From Isoetes taiwanensis (lineage: Eukaryota; Streptophyta; Lycopodiopsida; Isoetales; Isoetaceae), in NCBI GenBank assembly GCA_021234155.1, contig JAJEKV010000030.1, positions 11,224,525-11,288,524 of the forward strand: a stretch of DNA of 64,000 nucleotides. Direction: 5' to 3'. This document shows, piece after piece, positions 36,301 to 46,477 of this stretch (positions are counted from its first letter, which is position 1; every line of letters begins with the position of its first letter). The notes under the pieces are model-generated. The model ran no database searches and had not been told where the DNA came from. It saw only the letters and a program-made list of their open reading frames with translations. Position numbers and translations under genes: made by a program.

Positions 36301-38035
36301 ATGGTGAGAGTTATCAAACTGCTTTATGATCGTCTCCATCTTTCTCATCCTAATTCTTGTTTTTTAGATTCATTTTGTTGCCCTATTTAGCCGACAAGGA
36401 AAACTCCGCCTTGCTAAATGGTACTCCACATATACTCAAAAAGAGAGAACCAAGGTATTCTCTTTGGTTCGCAAAAGAGTTATTTATGAAAGAGAATTCC
36501 AATTCATTTGCTTTTGTGAGAATTACCATTAATTTGCTTCTAAGTTCTTTTTAATTTTTAGATTTTGCGTGAAATAACTGCACTTGTTCTTAAACGGGGC
36601 CCCAAGGTTTGCAATTTTCTTGAATGGCGAGATCTGAAGATCATCTATAAGCGGTATGACATGCTCTTCATAGAAATTTGAAAATACGAAATAGGTTAGT
36701 TTTTGCTAAAACTAATGTAGTTTGTAACCACCAATTTAATTGAATTCGCCTGGGGGAAAACCTCTCAAGACTTGCTCCTTCATGTTTAAGACAAATGTAA
36801 GTGTGTGTTTATGCAAAGAACTATTAGTAGCAAGGCCTTGGCTACTTAGGGAGATTCTGACGACCTTTAGGAATGTTAATGCGGTTGCTGCTGAATTGTT
36901 GCTTGGATAAAGCAAACGAGTACATGCACAGTCAAAAGGTTTTGATAGGCAAGAATGATATCATGTGCTTAGGATTAGTTAAGCAATCATTACTCCATTT
37001 AGCCTTTGAATCACAAACACATTATGACATGTTTGCCATGGGCATTTGCGACTATACTTTAGTGTTGCATTAGTCACTGAAATAGTCCCTTGAGTATAGC
37101 CATGCTTAAAGAATAGGTGGACTTGCCTTTTTTTTTCCTCACGCTTCCTTTGTATCGAGCTACGATGTTCTTAAAAGAAAAAAGGGGTAGAAAAGAAGAT
37201 AATAAAAATAGGGGAACTCTTTTATATAAAATAATTTTAAAGGATGCCTTTTGTGTTTCTTCCTAGCCCAAACAAAGAAGTAGCGTTGGTGAGTCGTATG
37301 TGTAATGGGCAACCAACTCGTATGGTCTGGCATAGTTTGGGAGGCACTATCCTAACCAACCCAAAATGGGGGCTCTTGTTTATACATTTTTCTAGAATAT
37401 GTTTTTTTTTGTTTACGCCTATTAATTTTTCTTAGATATGTTTTTTTCTTTTCCAGATATGCCAGCCTATATTTTTGCATGTGTATCAACACAGATGATA
37501 ATGAATTGGAATGCTTGGAAGTTATACAACATTTTGTGGAGATCCTAGATCGATATTTTGGAAATGTAAGGTGCCTTAAACATTGATTGATTATTTTATC
37601 GTCATTTTTTCCATCATTTCGTATTATTTGTAACATTTATAAACTACAAATCGTCTTTCAAGAAGTCATACCACTCACTATGGCTTTCTCTATGTAGGTT
37701 TGTGAGCTGGATTTAGTATTCAATTTCCATAAGGTTCGCCATTTGCACATTTAGTATATCCTCTAAACTAGCATCTTCTTTTTCATTAAGCTCATGTAGT
37801 AAAGTGGCTGCAGGCGTATTATGTATTGGATGAAGTCTTGCTTGCTGGGGAGTTGCAAGAGTCTAGTAAAAAGTCAGTTATACGTTTTATTGCGGCACAG
37901 GTGATAGTTGTGTTTCTTTACTAAGAATGTTCATTTAGTCATGTTAATCTTGCTGAGTTTATGCAGGATGCCTTAGTAGATAGTGTAAAGGAGCAATCAA
38001 ACCCCCTGTCCAATATTATGTCTACGGCTAAATAA
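36301..38035 (+). CDS. AP1S: AP-1 clathrin adaptor complex sigma subunit
   Basis: Small chain of the AP-1 adaptor, which sorts cargo with dileucine signals into clathrin vesicles at the trans-Golgi/early endosome. Seven coding exons: 36301-36303 (ATG only), 36368-36454, 36562-36653, 37457-37565, 37698-37733, 37814-37900 and 37967-38035. All introns are GT-AG, total 160 residues plus TAA. Exon 2 reads [15 protein letters not shown]. The small-chain signature IIYKRYASLYF spans exons 3-4. [12 protein letters not shown] fills the 36-bp exon 5, and [12 protein letters not shown] is in exon 6. Length and order match plant AP-1 sigma throughout with no stop or frameshift. AATAAA overlaps the stop codon. 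Initiation on a 3-nt coding exon is plausible because the leader exon extends upstream. Confidence 0.95.
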
Positions 38036-38323
38036 AGCAACTGCAACCTTATTGAGTTAGAATGTAATGAATTTAAAGAAGACAATGAAGCAACCCACTG
38101 AACCAAGTTACTTCAATTTGCAAACTCAAACATTACTAGTATCCTGTAAATCTACATATATTAAAAAATGCAAATTGTTACTTTTCTTGAAAGAAAAACA
38201 TGCATTAAGGGTTCAGTCACATGTTTTCATTGACATGATCCCTTCCATGTTGACATGGATTAGATATTTAGGTGGGGGTCACATGTTGATGTCAATATGA
38301 TGGGGGTAGGAAAGAGCAATTAA
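38036..38323. other. 3' flank of AP-1 sigma
   Basis: AT-rich, no gene. The adaptor 3' UTR and polyadenylation site presumably lie within the first 200 bp. Confidence 0.5.
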
Positions 38324-38739
38324 TTTCCGGACTTTTTGGTGGTATTTCTGGACATCCGTTATCAGCCAGGTGGTATTTCAAGCCAAAAAAGGTGGTATTT
38401 TCGGCCAAAAAGAGTGGTATTTCTGGCCAAAAAGTGGTATTTCTGGCCAAAAGACCAAGCGCGAAACTGCGCGGCGGAGCTGAGATCTTTGGTCGGATCA
38501 TTCTTGCAGCTCCATGGACGACTTGAACTGCTTCAAAAGCCCTTCTAATCACTTTATCTGCCTCTTTAACACTGGTTTTATGAAGAGAGGAGGCAATTTG
38601 AGCTCATATAGAGCCGGATTGATCCAAGAATGCCCCAAAACAGTTGGTTCTGGGCTTGAAACTGCGAAGTGTACAGTAGTTGATAACAGATGTCGGAAAT
38701 ACCACAAAAAAAATCCAGAAATACCACATCCCGGACTCT
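38324..38739. mobile_element. MITE-like element 1 with subterminal repeats
   Basis: Ends are inverted: TCCGG...GTGGTATTTCTGG on the left and, reverse-complemented, GTCCGGGATGTGGTATTTC on the right. The left part carries five direct copies of GTGGTATTTC(T/-)GGCCAAAAA; the right has two inverted ones. Multiple subterminal motifs are typical of CACTA-type non-autonomous elements. No target duplication could be fixed and there is no transposase frame. Confidence 0.6.
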
Positions 38740-38829
38740 AAATACGACAGTCCGATGAACCAGACCTTTTCGCTGAAGAAAATGGAAGAATGCTTGAAAG
38801 ACAAGTAGTGATGATGCTTTGCCAAAACA

Positions 38830-38940
38830 GAGCTTGCAAAACTTCCAGCTATGGCACACAGAGCAAAGCTTCCAGCTAGTGATTCTGGAGCAGAGCTTCC
38901 AGCTATGGATTCTAGAGCATTAACAGAGTTTCCAGCAAAG
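38830..38940 (+). repeat. Imperfect tandem repeat
   Basis: Four to five copies of an imperfect unit of about 22-33 bp containing AG(A/C)(G/A)CTTCCAGCTA(T/G)(G/T)GATTCT. Confidence 0.55.
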
Positions 38941-39474
38941 CATCATCCTTTGTTTTATTCTGGGCTATGGCAAACAATACCAATGCTAAGGAAGGCAATT
39001 GCGGCAGGCAGGAACAGAGACATTCTTCAATGCGGAGCAAAATGACTCGAAAGTTTGCTCCTCAAGAAAAACCCTGACAGTGGCCAGAAACTCGGGCCCT
39101 GAAACTACCTTTAAAAAATGTCCTAAAACCATTGAAAATTTTAGGGTCCCATAGCTTACGAACACATTGGCAATTCCTATCATGTTTCAAAGTATCCGAT
39201 CTAGAGTCACTGTTATGGAAATGTCCATGCATATGCTCGTGGAAAGATGGGGAGAGATTTTAGAGCTTTGGGCACTTCTGACGGAAGCAATGTGCCTTAC
39301 TAATGTCCTACAGCCACTAGCTCCATCGATAATAGATGCAATGGTCGAGACTAAAACTGAGATATCTGCAGGCACACTCTAGGTAGATGCCATGGTGCCG
39401 ACTGAGATAGAGGTTGAGACACCACCATATGTGGATTTGGATGTGGATATGTAGGACAGAGTGAATGGCCGTAA

Positions 39475-39852
39475 ATCTACTCCGGGATGTGCTTAACTCG
39501 GATACATATCCGGGTTAACCATTGCTACTTAATTACAAGCTCAAAAGACAACGGTTTCTGCATGTTTTTTCACTGATCTTGCCTAATCCGTGCTCAAATC
39601 TCCTGCTCTCTTGATAGAATGAGGGTTGGCAAGGCGATTCCAATGATGTTTGAACCGGATTAAACCGTTCAAGAAGTTGATTGCAAGCTTTGTTCAAAGA
39701 TCAGCATGCCAAAACGCAGTCCCATGCTCAGTTCACCACGTGGTTATCCCGGCCAAAAAACAGTGGTTAGTTCGGACAAAAATGTGGTTAGCTCGGATAT
39801 GATAGTGGTTAACCCAGACATGTGTCCGGGTTTACCACATCCCAGAGTAGAT
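39475..39852. mobile_element. MITE-like element 2, related to element 1
   Basis: A terminal inverted repeat of about 27 bp: ATCTACTCCGGGATGTG at the left and, reverse-complemented, ATCTACTCTGGGATGTGG at the right. The right half has four direct copies of GTGGTTA(G/T/A)(C/T)(T/C)CGGACAAAAA-like units. The core motif GTGGTT-(N)4-CGGCCAAAAA parallels that of element 1 735 bp away, so both probably belong to one family. Length 378 bp, no coding capacity. Confidence 0.65.
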
Positions 39853-41804
39853 ATATGGCGTTTCGGATAGAGCTCTAGACAATACACAGAAGCCAAAGGC
39901 TAGCACTCTTGAAAGCGCATAGAGTACAGGTTTTGCCCAGTCCGATCACCCCAACACTTGAATCTATGTATCGTAGGGGCCTTGGAAGCAGTTCTAGCTC
40001 AGATACAAAGCTAGCCACACGTTTTTTCATGGATACAATGCACATCGGGGACCTTCGTAGCACAGAGAGTGCGGCTTTCGGCATCATGAGATAGGCTGCA
40101 TGCTATAGCATGGGAGTCCCTCCACAGCACAAAGAGTGGGTGCTCAAAGGCCGTATCGGTCACGCTATCTCATAGTGCATCTTTTGGCGTCATGGAATAG
40201 GTTACGTGTGCTACAACATGGGAGTCACCTCAAGGGCCTGTGCAAGAGGACCTCTCCCTAGTGCAATTAACCTGACGATGTGAGGAGTTATGCAAGATTC
40301 GAGAGGCAAGGCTTCAGAAAAATGGGCAGTGTATCGAGAAGGCGTAGAATTATCCTTAATCAGTTGCCTCCAAACACAAGGTTGGATTATTTTAGCTGCT
40401 TCTTGGTTTTGTTCTGTTTTCCTCTTTTCTTTATTATTACGGTTATGATTTATGATGGGGCATAACCCTCGAGTTCTATTCGGGCTCATAGCCTTTGCTC
40501 TGTTCCCGTCCCAAGGCCCGTTTGGGTCCCCGTGGATGTAAAATTCTATATTATGTATAAACTATATGAAAACTAATACGTCAGATTGGCAAAAGAGTCC
40601 AAAATAATATTGTAGCATTTAACATAATGAAAAATGGAAGTGTATCCATATATTAGATCTTCTTTGTTTAAACCAAGAGTGCATTTTCGGTTTGATTGTT
40701 TCGTGTTGGATCTTTTTTGTTTAATATCGAGCCATGTGAATGGTATAATTATAGGGATTTGTTTTCCTAGCCTAAAAGTGTTCGCATTTTAAACATCCTG
40801 ATGGGTCCATTGACAAATGCACAAATTTCTTGTTAGAATGTATTCAAAAGGATGATACTTGAATGGTTGCATGACCCAAGAGATTGTCAAGAGCTGGACT
40901 GCATGAACGACATCAGGCAAGATAAAAATGCCTTTTTTGAATTACATCGAGAGCATTTCCAATCAAAATTTTTCTTTCTTTGTGATTGCTCTCGACCCAT
41001 TCTAAAAAGCACTGGTTTAAAACCATGATTATATTTATTGTTCATATAAATAAGCACGAATTTAAAACCAAGATTATGTTCATAGTTGACCATGATTCAA
41101 AACCATCTTCAATAACAAACATCAAGTGAGGTCACTTTGGTAGAAACTATGAAGGGCTTAAAAATGTTAAGCAGCATAATCTCCAAGAAGAAATTATCTT
41201 TAGCTCAGTTGACAAAGTTTGCATCAGGCATTTATGAATAGCATACAAAAAAAGGGCATAAAAAGAAGGGCGTACAATGCATTAGCAGTGAAATATGAGG
41301 CAAGGGTAATTAACACAACATAGGGAACATCCTCCTCCTAAATACAAGGAATTCCTGCCACATCATAAGGCATACTAGGTCAAAGACAAATTATTTTAAG
41401 TGCACATAATAAGATGGAAGAATAGAATAGAATAGAATAGTTTTTTAGACCAAAAAGATGCTGACAAGTTAAATTTGCCGTGTTCCAGTAATAGCAAACT
41501 CATTAGAAATTACCATATTAGCAATAGGTCAAAACCACAAAGCCTTTAGGATCAAAGGTATATTCCACAATCCAGAACTCAAGGTCACAAACTTTCTTCT
41601 ACAAAACCTTCAGTTCCCTTATGCAGTATACTTGTACATAGACGATGTGTCTATTTAAATGCGTTAATTCTAGAATGGGGCTCGCATGAAACCAACAAAC
41701 TGCCCGACTAGGCTTCTCATTCATCTCAGCAGATTTTCTACAATGGTGGATAGTGGGTAGCCGCACACATGCGAACTACCCATGAAAAATAAAGGGAATA
41801 TCCA
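39853..41804. other. No gene recognised
   Basis: Contains an imperfect 60-bp duplication (40068-40130 and 40175-40235, both with ATAGGYTRCRTGYNNTA and CATGGGAGTC), a doublet around TTTAAAACCA(A/T)GATTAT at 41015-41070, a GAATA pentamer array at 41423-41440, and a piece at 41667-41706 that recurs at 52333-52372. There are no coding motifs. Confidence 0.5.
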
Positions 41805-41817
41805 ATTATATAATTTG
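41805..41817. repeat. 13-bp direct repeat, left copy
   Basis: ATTATATAATTTG here is repeated exactly at 52711-52723 and brackets the repeat B plus Gypsy composite. It may be the target-site duplication of the repeat B insertion. Confidence 0.5.
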
Positions 41818-42020
41818 GACCCCATAAAATACAATGCTAATAGATGTTTGGCTGGTGTACCTGCCGAAAGCTTATCACCGGGATTAAAAAACCCCGCCCT
41901 TTCGGGTTTTCGAGGAAAAACCCTAGTGATAAGCCTTCGGCAAGGGGCTTGGACAAACGTAAGGCAGAGAAATCGCTCCCAAAACCCACGAATGGAGAAG
42001 TCGAAACAGATGTCGCTCGC
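41818..42020. repeat. Repeat family B, copy 2, left part
   Basis: From 41929 it matches copy 1 (TGATAAGCCTTCGGCAAGG to GATGTCGCTCGC) and is then interrupted by the Gypsy element at a CTCGC target. It resumes at 51971. A hairpin-like AACCCCGCCC...GGGTTTTCG lies at 41890-41920. Confidence 0.75.
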
Positions 42021-42936
42021 TGTAAACGGTTTTCGTGTGTGTAGGAACAATATAGCCAGCAGATAATTCATTATCAATACACAGGGAATTGAACCCTGGT
42101 ATCCAGATATATAGCGATAAGGATTTAAAGATTCACAGGAGACATTTCATAACAAGTAATATGATAATGAACCAGAGTTATATTCCATAGTTTCAGATCT
42201 GAGTACACCAAATATCCATAGCACTTATCTCATAAACAAGACATAATCACAGGCAGTTTGACAATAAGAATCACATTCATAGTTTTAAAAATTGAATAGC
42301 AGAATACTTGATAGACTTATCTCTGAGCATGAATAAACAGCCACGAAATGTATCAGAAGATCTTCAGCATGATTCTGCTACATGTTCTGCACTGCTCTGC
42401 TCCTCTGTTGTGGTCGGATCTTCCCTTAGAATGCTCTGCTCTGATATGCTTCTGCTTTTCCTGCTCTCTAACAGAATAATGGTCGGCCTCCCTAAATCTG
42501 CTATGTCTGTACCTTATCTGGTCGGCCACTTCCCTTAAACGCTTCCTGCCTGGTTTGCTTCTTTCCCTGATCCATTCCTGCCCTTCCAGATCCGGTGGCT
42601 GCTCTCGTATATCCGCTCCTCTCTTCCCTGATCGGCCCAGACTCCGCAACCGTGACTTCCCTAAATGCCTTCGTGCCTTTTCCATTCAAAAGGGCTTTTG
42701 CTCCTAGCCCTTGGATCAAATATTTTCCAATCTCCACCCTTTGTTTTATTTTAATAACAATACATACTTCAACCATTAAAATAACATCCTTTCAAAGTTC
42801 ACAATGTCAGATAGCAATCAATTATGCCAATATGACCGATTTTACACAACTTGCAAAGGTAAGAGCACATGGCAATGCTCTCGGAATCACGTTTTCACCC
42901 AAAATGCACAATTTTGAACAAATTATTCCTTCTACA
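42021..42936 (-). repeat. Gypsy 3' LTR
   Basis: 916 bp, same length as the partner with three substitutions. On the element's strand it begins TGTAGAAGG and ends CCGTTTACA. The purine-rich GTAAGGGGAATAA just upstream (42937-42949 on the minus strand) is the likely polypurine tract. Confidence 0.93.
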
Positions 42937-43129
42937 TTATTCCCCTTACAAAAAACTCGACGTCCCGACGAGTTCTTCAAGCTTGTTCTTCATGATCAAA
43001 ATATTTTCTTCCAAACCATTGCCTCCATCAGCGATTCTATGGCTTCACATAATGTAATCATTCCAAGGGTGGCAAATCCCATCTAGGTCAGGACTCTCTC
43101 TCTACTGCAACCTCAGTATGGCGCTCCAT
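42590..43129 (-). repeat. Block A (LTR part plus internal), duplicated at 43929-44468
   Basis: 540 bp spanning 347 bp of the LTR and 193 bp of adjacent internal sequence. The copy at 43929-44468 has the same length with at least two base differences, and shares the 5' LTR base at one LTR-diagnostic position. Confidence 0.85.
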
Positions 43130-43928
43130 GCATATGCAAATGTAGCATCCTCTAGTGAGCCACAAGAGGATATGACCCTGAAAGAAGAAGGTGTGTACGG
43201 AGTTAATGATGACGCGGTTGTAGATCTGGAGGATACAATTCTAAATTTCTTGGGTGTTATAGATGTTAACCAAGTTGAAGTGGAGAAGGAATGTGAAGAA
43301 GAAGAAGAAGATATTAAACAAGATAAATATCCTGATTATTTCACAAAGTGCACAATTCAAGAGATCAAGGTGGAAAAGAAGCCTGCGCATGAAATTAGTC
43401 AATATGAAACCTTCTCACAGCCTCCTAAAGTGCAAGAAATTAACCTCGGGAAAGGAGGAGAGGTAAAGACAATTAAGTTAGGGGCTAATGTCAATGGGGA
43501 TTTGTATGACAATTGTGTTGCCTTATTTTCAAAATATCACGATATTTTTGCGTGGTCATATGATGATTTGAAGGGCATTAACCCGTCCTTATGTATGCAT
43601 AAGATTGAGCTCCATGATAATGCTAAACCTGTAGTGCAAAAACCTTATAGACTTAATCCTAAATTTGCCAAAGCAGTTAAGGAGGAGATTGATAAGTTGC
43701 TTAAGGTTGGCTTTATCTACCCTGTAGATTATAGTGAATGGGTATCACCTATCGTGTGTGTTTATAAGAAAAATTTGAAAATACGTGTATGTGTTGATTA
43801 TCGAAAGCTAAATGATGCTACTCGAAAAGACCATTTTCCTATTCCCTTCACAGACGAAGTGTTAGATGCTATAGCGGGTCAAGAGGTTTATTCATTTATG
43901 GATGGATTCTCGGGATATAACCAAGTAT
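43130..43928 (+). pseudogene. Inverted gag-pol fragment inside the Gypsy element
   Basis: About 800 bp, inverted relative to the host element, matching 47515-48318. Its frame is open from 43118 through reverse-transcriptase motifs (RVCVDYRKLN, FMDGFSGYNQV) and runs on into block A up to 44425. At the two places where the main copy is frame-shifted (near 47600 and 47695) this piece is in frame, and it differs at other bases too. It therefore came from a different, more intact element, probably by template switching during reverse transcription. Confidence 0.85.
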
Positions 43929-44468
43929 ATCCGGTGGCTGCTCTCGTATATCCGCTCCTCTCTTCCCTGATCGGCCCAGACTCCGCAACCGTGACTTCCC
44001 TAAATGCCTTCGTGCCTTTTCCATTCAAAAGGGCTTTTGCTCCTAGCCCTTGGATCAAATATTTTCCAATCTCCACCCTTTGTTTTATTTTAATAACAAT
44101 ACATACTTCAACCATTAAAATAACATCCTTTCAAAGTTCACAATGTCAGATAGCAATCAAATATGCCAATATGACCGATTTTACACAACTTGCAAAGGTA
44201 AGAGCACATGGCAATGCTCTCGGAATCACGTTTTCACCCAAAATGCACAATTTTGAACAAATTATTCCTTCTACATTATTCCCCTTACAAAAAACTCGAC
44301 GTCCCGACGAGTTCTTCAAGCTTGTTCTTCATGATCAAAATATTTTCTTCCAAACCATTGCCTCCATCGGCGATTCTATGGCTTCACATAATGTAATCAT
44401 TCCAAGGGTGGCAAATCCCATCTAGGTCAGGACTCTCTCTCTACTGCAACCTCAGTATGGCGCTCCAT
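43929..44468 (-). repeat. Block A second copy
   Basis: Repeats 42590-43129. The left junction with the inverted pol piece shares the two bases AT, a microhomology typical of strand transfer. The right end continues into unique internal sequence. Confidence 0.85.
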
Positions 44469-44639
44469 CCCCCCACTCTTCCTTCTACCTTTTGGATTAT
44501 TTGTTTATTGGACTCTTTTACTACACGGACTTGCTAGGATGGGAAAATGGCCAGCAATATGGGAAATGGAAAAACAACGATAAAGAAAACAATGGACATG
44601 GTTGGTAGGCCAACTAAAAATAGATGAACATGAAATGAT

Positions 44640-45065
44640 AAAAAAAAGGATGCTCCTGCAGCGAAAAAACAACGTTAGTAGAGCATATGGCTGCTAAGAT
44701 GGTGAAGCTGATTGCAGCACTTTATGAGTTGAAGGATATGAATGAGTGTAGATGAATGAATTGAATAATCACGGAGAAAAGCAGATGACCCTGTCATGGT
44801 AACAATATCAAAAAATTAGTACAATAATTGCTGCCTGGTGGTAAAGCTTATATGGCAGACTTTGATGTATTGAATGGGGTGGATGAGTGTACAATGAAAT
44901 GGGTTGATTCTCATGGAGAAAAAGCAAATGCACCTGTCAATGGAAACAAAAATAGTTAACAAACAAGATGCTGCCTTGATGCGGAGCTGATTGGCAGTCT
45001 TAATGGATTGAGGTGAAGCGAGAGAATAGAAAATGAGATGAATTTGATATAGCAATGGAAGACAA
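44640..45065 (-). repeat. Tandem repeats in the Gypsy 3' non-coding region
   Basis: Three imperfect units of about 130 bp that share AAGCTGATTGCAG/AAGCTTATATGGCAG-type, ATGAGTGTA and GGAGAAAA(A)GCA motifs. Arrays between integrase and the 3' LTR are common in large plant Gypsy elements. Confidence 0.6.
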
Positions 45066-45198
45066 GCTGATGGATTATCAGAAAAAATGATTTTTTATTT
45101 ATTTTTTGTATGTATTTTTATTTTTATTATTTTTTTTTCCTTTTTTTCTTCAACAATAATACTACCCCCCTTTTATTTATTTATCGTCCCGATGAATA

Positions 45199-46434
45199 CT
45201 ACACCTTATTTGATGGATGGTCGCTATTTGTTCGCATATGATACACTTTGAGTCGCGCACCGTTCACTCGTGTGGGAAGCTCATTTCCTACAAAATCTTT
45301 TAGTAATACAGATCCATTATCATATATTTCTTTGACAATATAAGGACCTTTCCAACGCATCCTGAGTTTACCCGGTTTCTTCCAATGCTTACTATCATAA
45401 AGTAGAACTAAGTTACCTTTATCGAAGTGCTTATTGTTTCGATGCCGATCATACCATGCTTTGCGACGTTGTTGAATTGCTTCCCGTGATATATAAGCAT
45501 AGAGTCTCGCCATCAAGGGCTTCTAATTGTGCTAATCTTGCTCGCAAACTACCATCCCAGTCTAATTTATGTTCAATAGCGATTCTCAAGGATGGGAGTT
45601 CTAGCTCAATAGGAACTATAGCTTCTTGCCCATATACTAATTTAAAAGGTGTAGCATTTGTTGTAACTTTATGTGCAATGCGATAGGCCCACAACGCATC
45701 GAAAAGGCGTTTATCCCAATCTGTGCGGTTGGCATTACAAATTTTGGTAATTATGGTACATAGGGTTTTATTTGTACGCTCCACCTGGCCGTTTGCGCGT
45801 GGATGATATGGAGTTGTCTTTCTATGTTTCACCCCATATCTATTAGTTAAAGCTTCAATAGTATCATTAAGGAAATGCTTACCTCTATCGCTGACCAATT
45901 CCAAAGGACGTACCCAAAACGTGTTATGATATTTTCGTACAAGAATATAGCCACATTATTGGCCGTATCTTCCCTAAACGCACGTGCTTCCACCCACTTG
46001 GTAACATAGTCAGTACAAACCAAAATATATTTATTACCAGTATGCATAGCAGATGGCTTGATTGGTCCTACAAAATCGATTCCCCATTTTTCAAAAGGCA
46101 AAATAGGCATTATTGGATGTAAAGGCATAACGTCTCTGTTAGAAGGCTTCCCCACCCTTTGACATACATCACAATGTCTAATATACTCCCTAACATCAGC
46201 ATGCAATTTAGGCCACCATAATCCAAATTTTGAAGAATTTTTCTTAATAGTAGTATCTATAGAGAAATGCCCACCACTAGGTCCATCATGACATGATTGC
46301 AACACAGCTCTAATTTCATGTGGCATTATGCATCGTCTCAATACATCATCATGACCTAATTTATATAATTGACCCGCAACAAGTGTATATGGCTTTGATT
46401 GAATTATTAATCGTCTTTTACCAACAACACTCAT
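45199..46434 (-). pseudogene. Gypsy integrase
   Basis: Inserts the cDNA into the genome. In three frames it shows an HHCC zinc-binding region (HCDVCQRVGKPSN), the core (WGIDFVGPIKPS, LVSDRGKHF, NGQVERTNK supplying the D-D-E catalytic residues), and a C-terminal DNA-binding part (WKGPYIVKEI) ending near 45199. Frameshifts lie near 45510 and 45915. No chromodomain is evident, which argues against the chromovirus lineage. Confidence 0.9.
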
Positions 46435-46477
46435 ACCGTCTGGAAATTCCCCCGGAGATAAATAAGACGCAATAGAT

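Noticed and set aside
42353-42776. Open frames inside the Gypsy LTRs, repeated at 51387-51810
   Set aside because: They lie in LTR non-coding sequence, appear in both LTRs and have no motifs.
43118-44425. Intact 435-residue protein
   Set aside because: It is an artefact of an inverted reverse-transcriptase fragment running into LTR sequence; it lacks RNase H and integrase.
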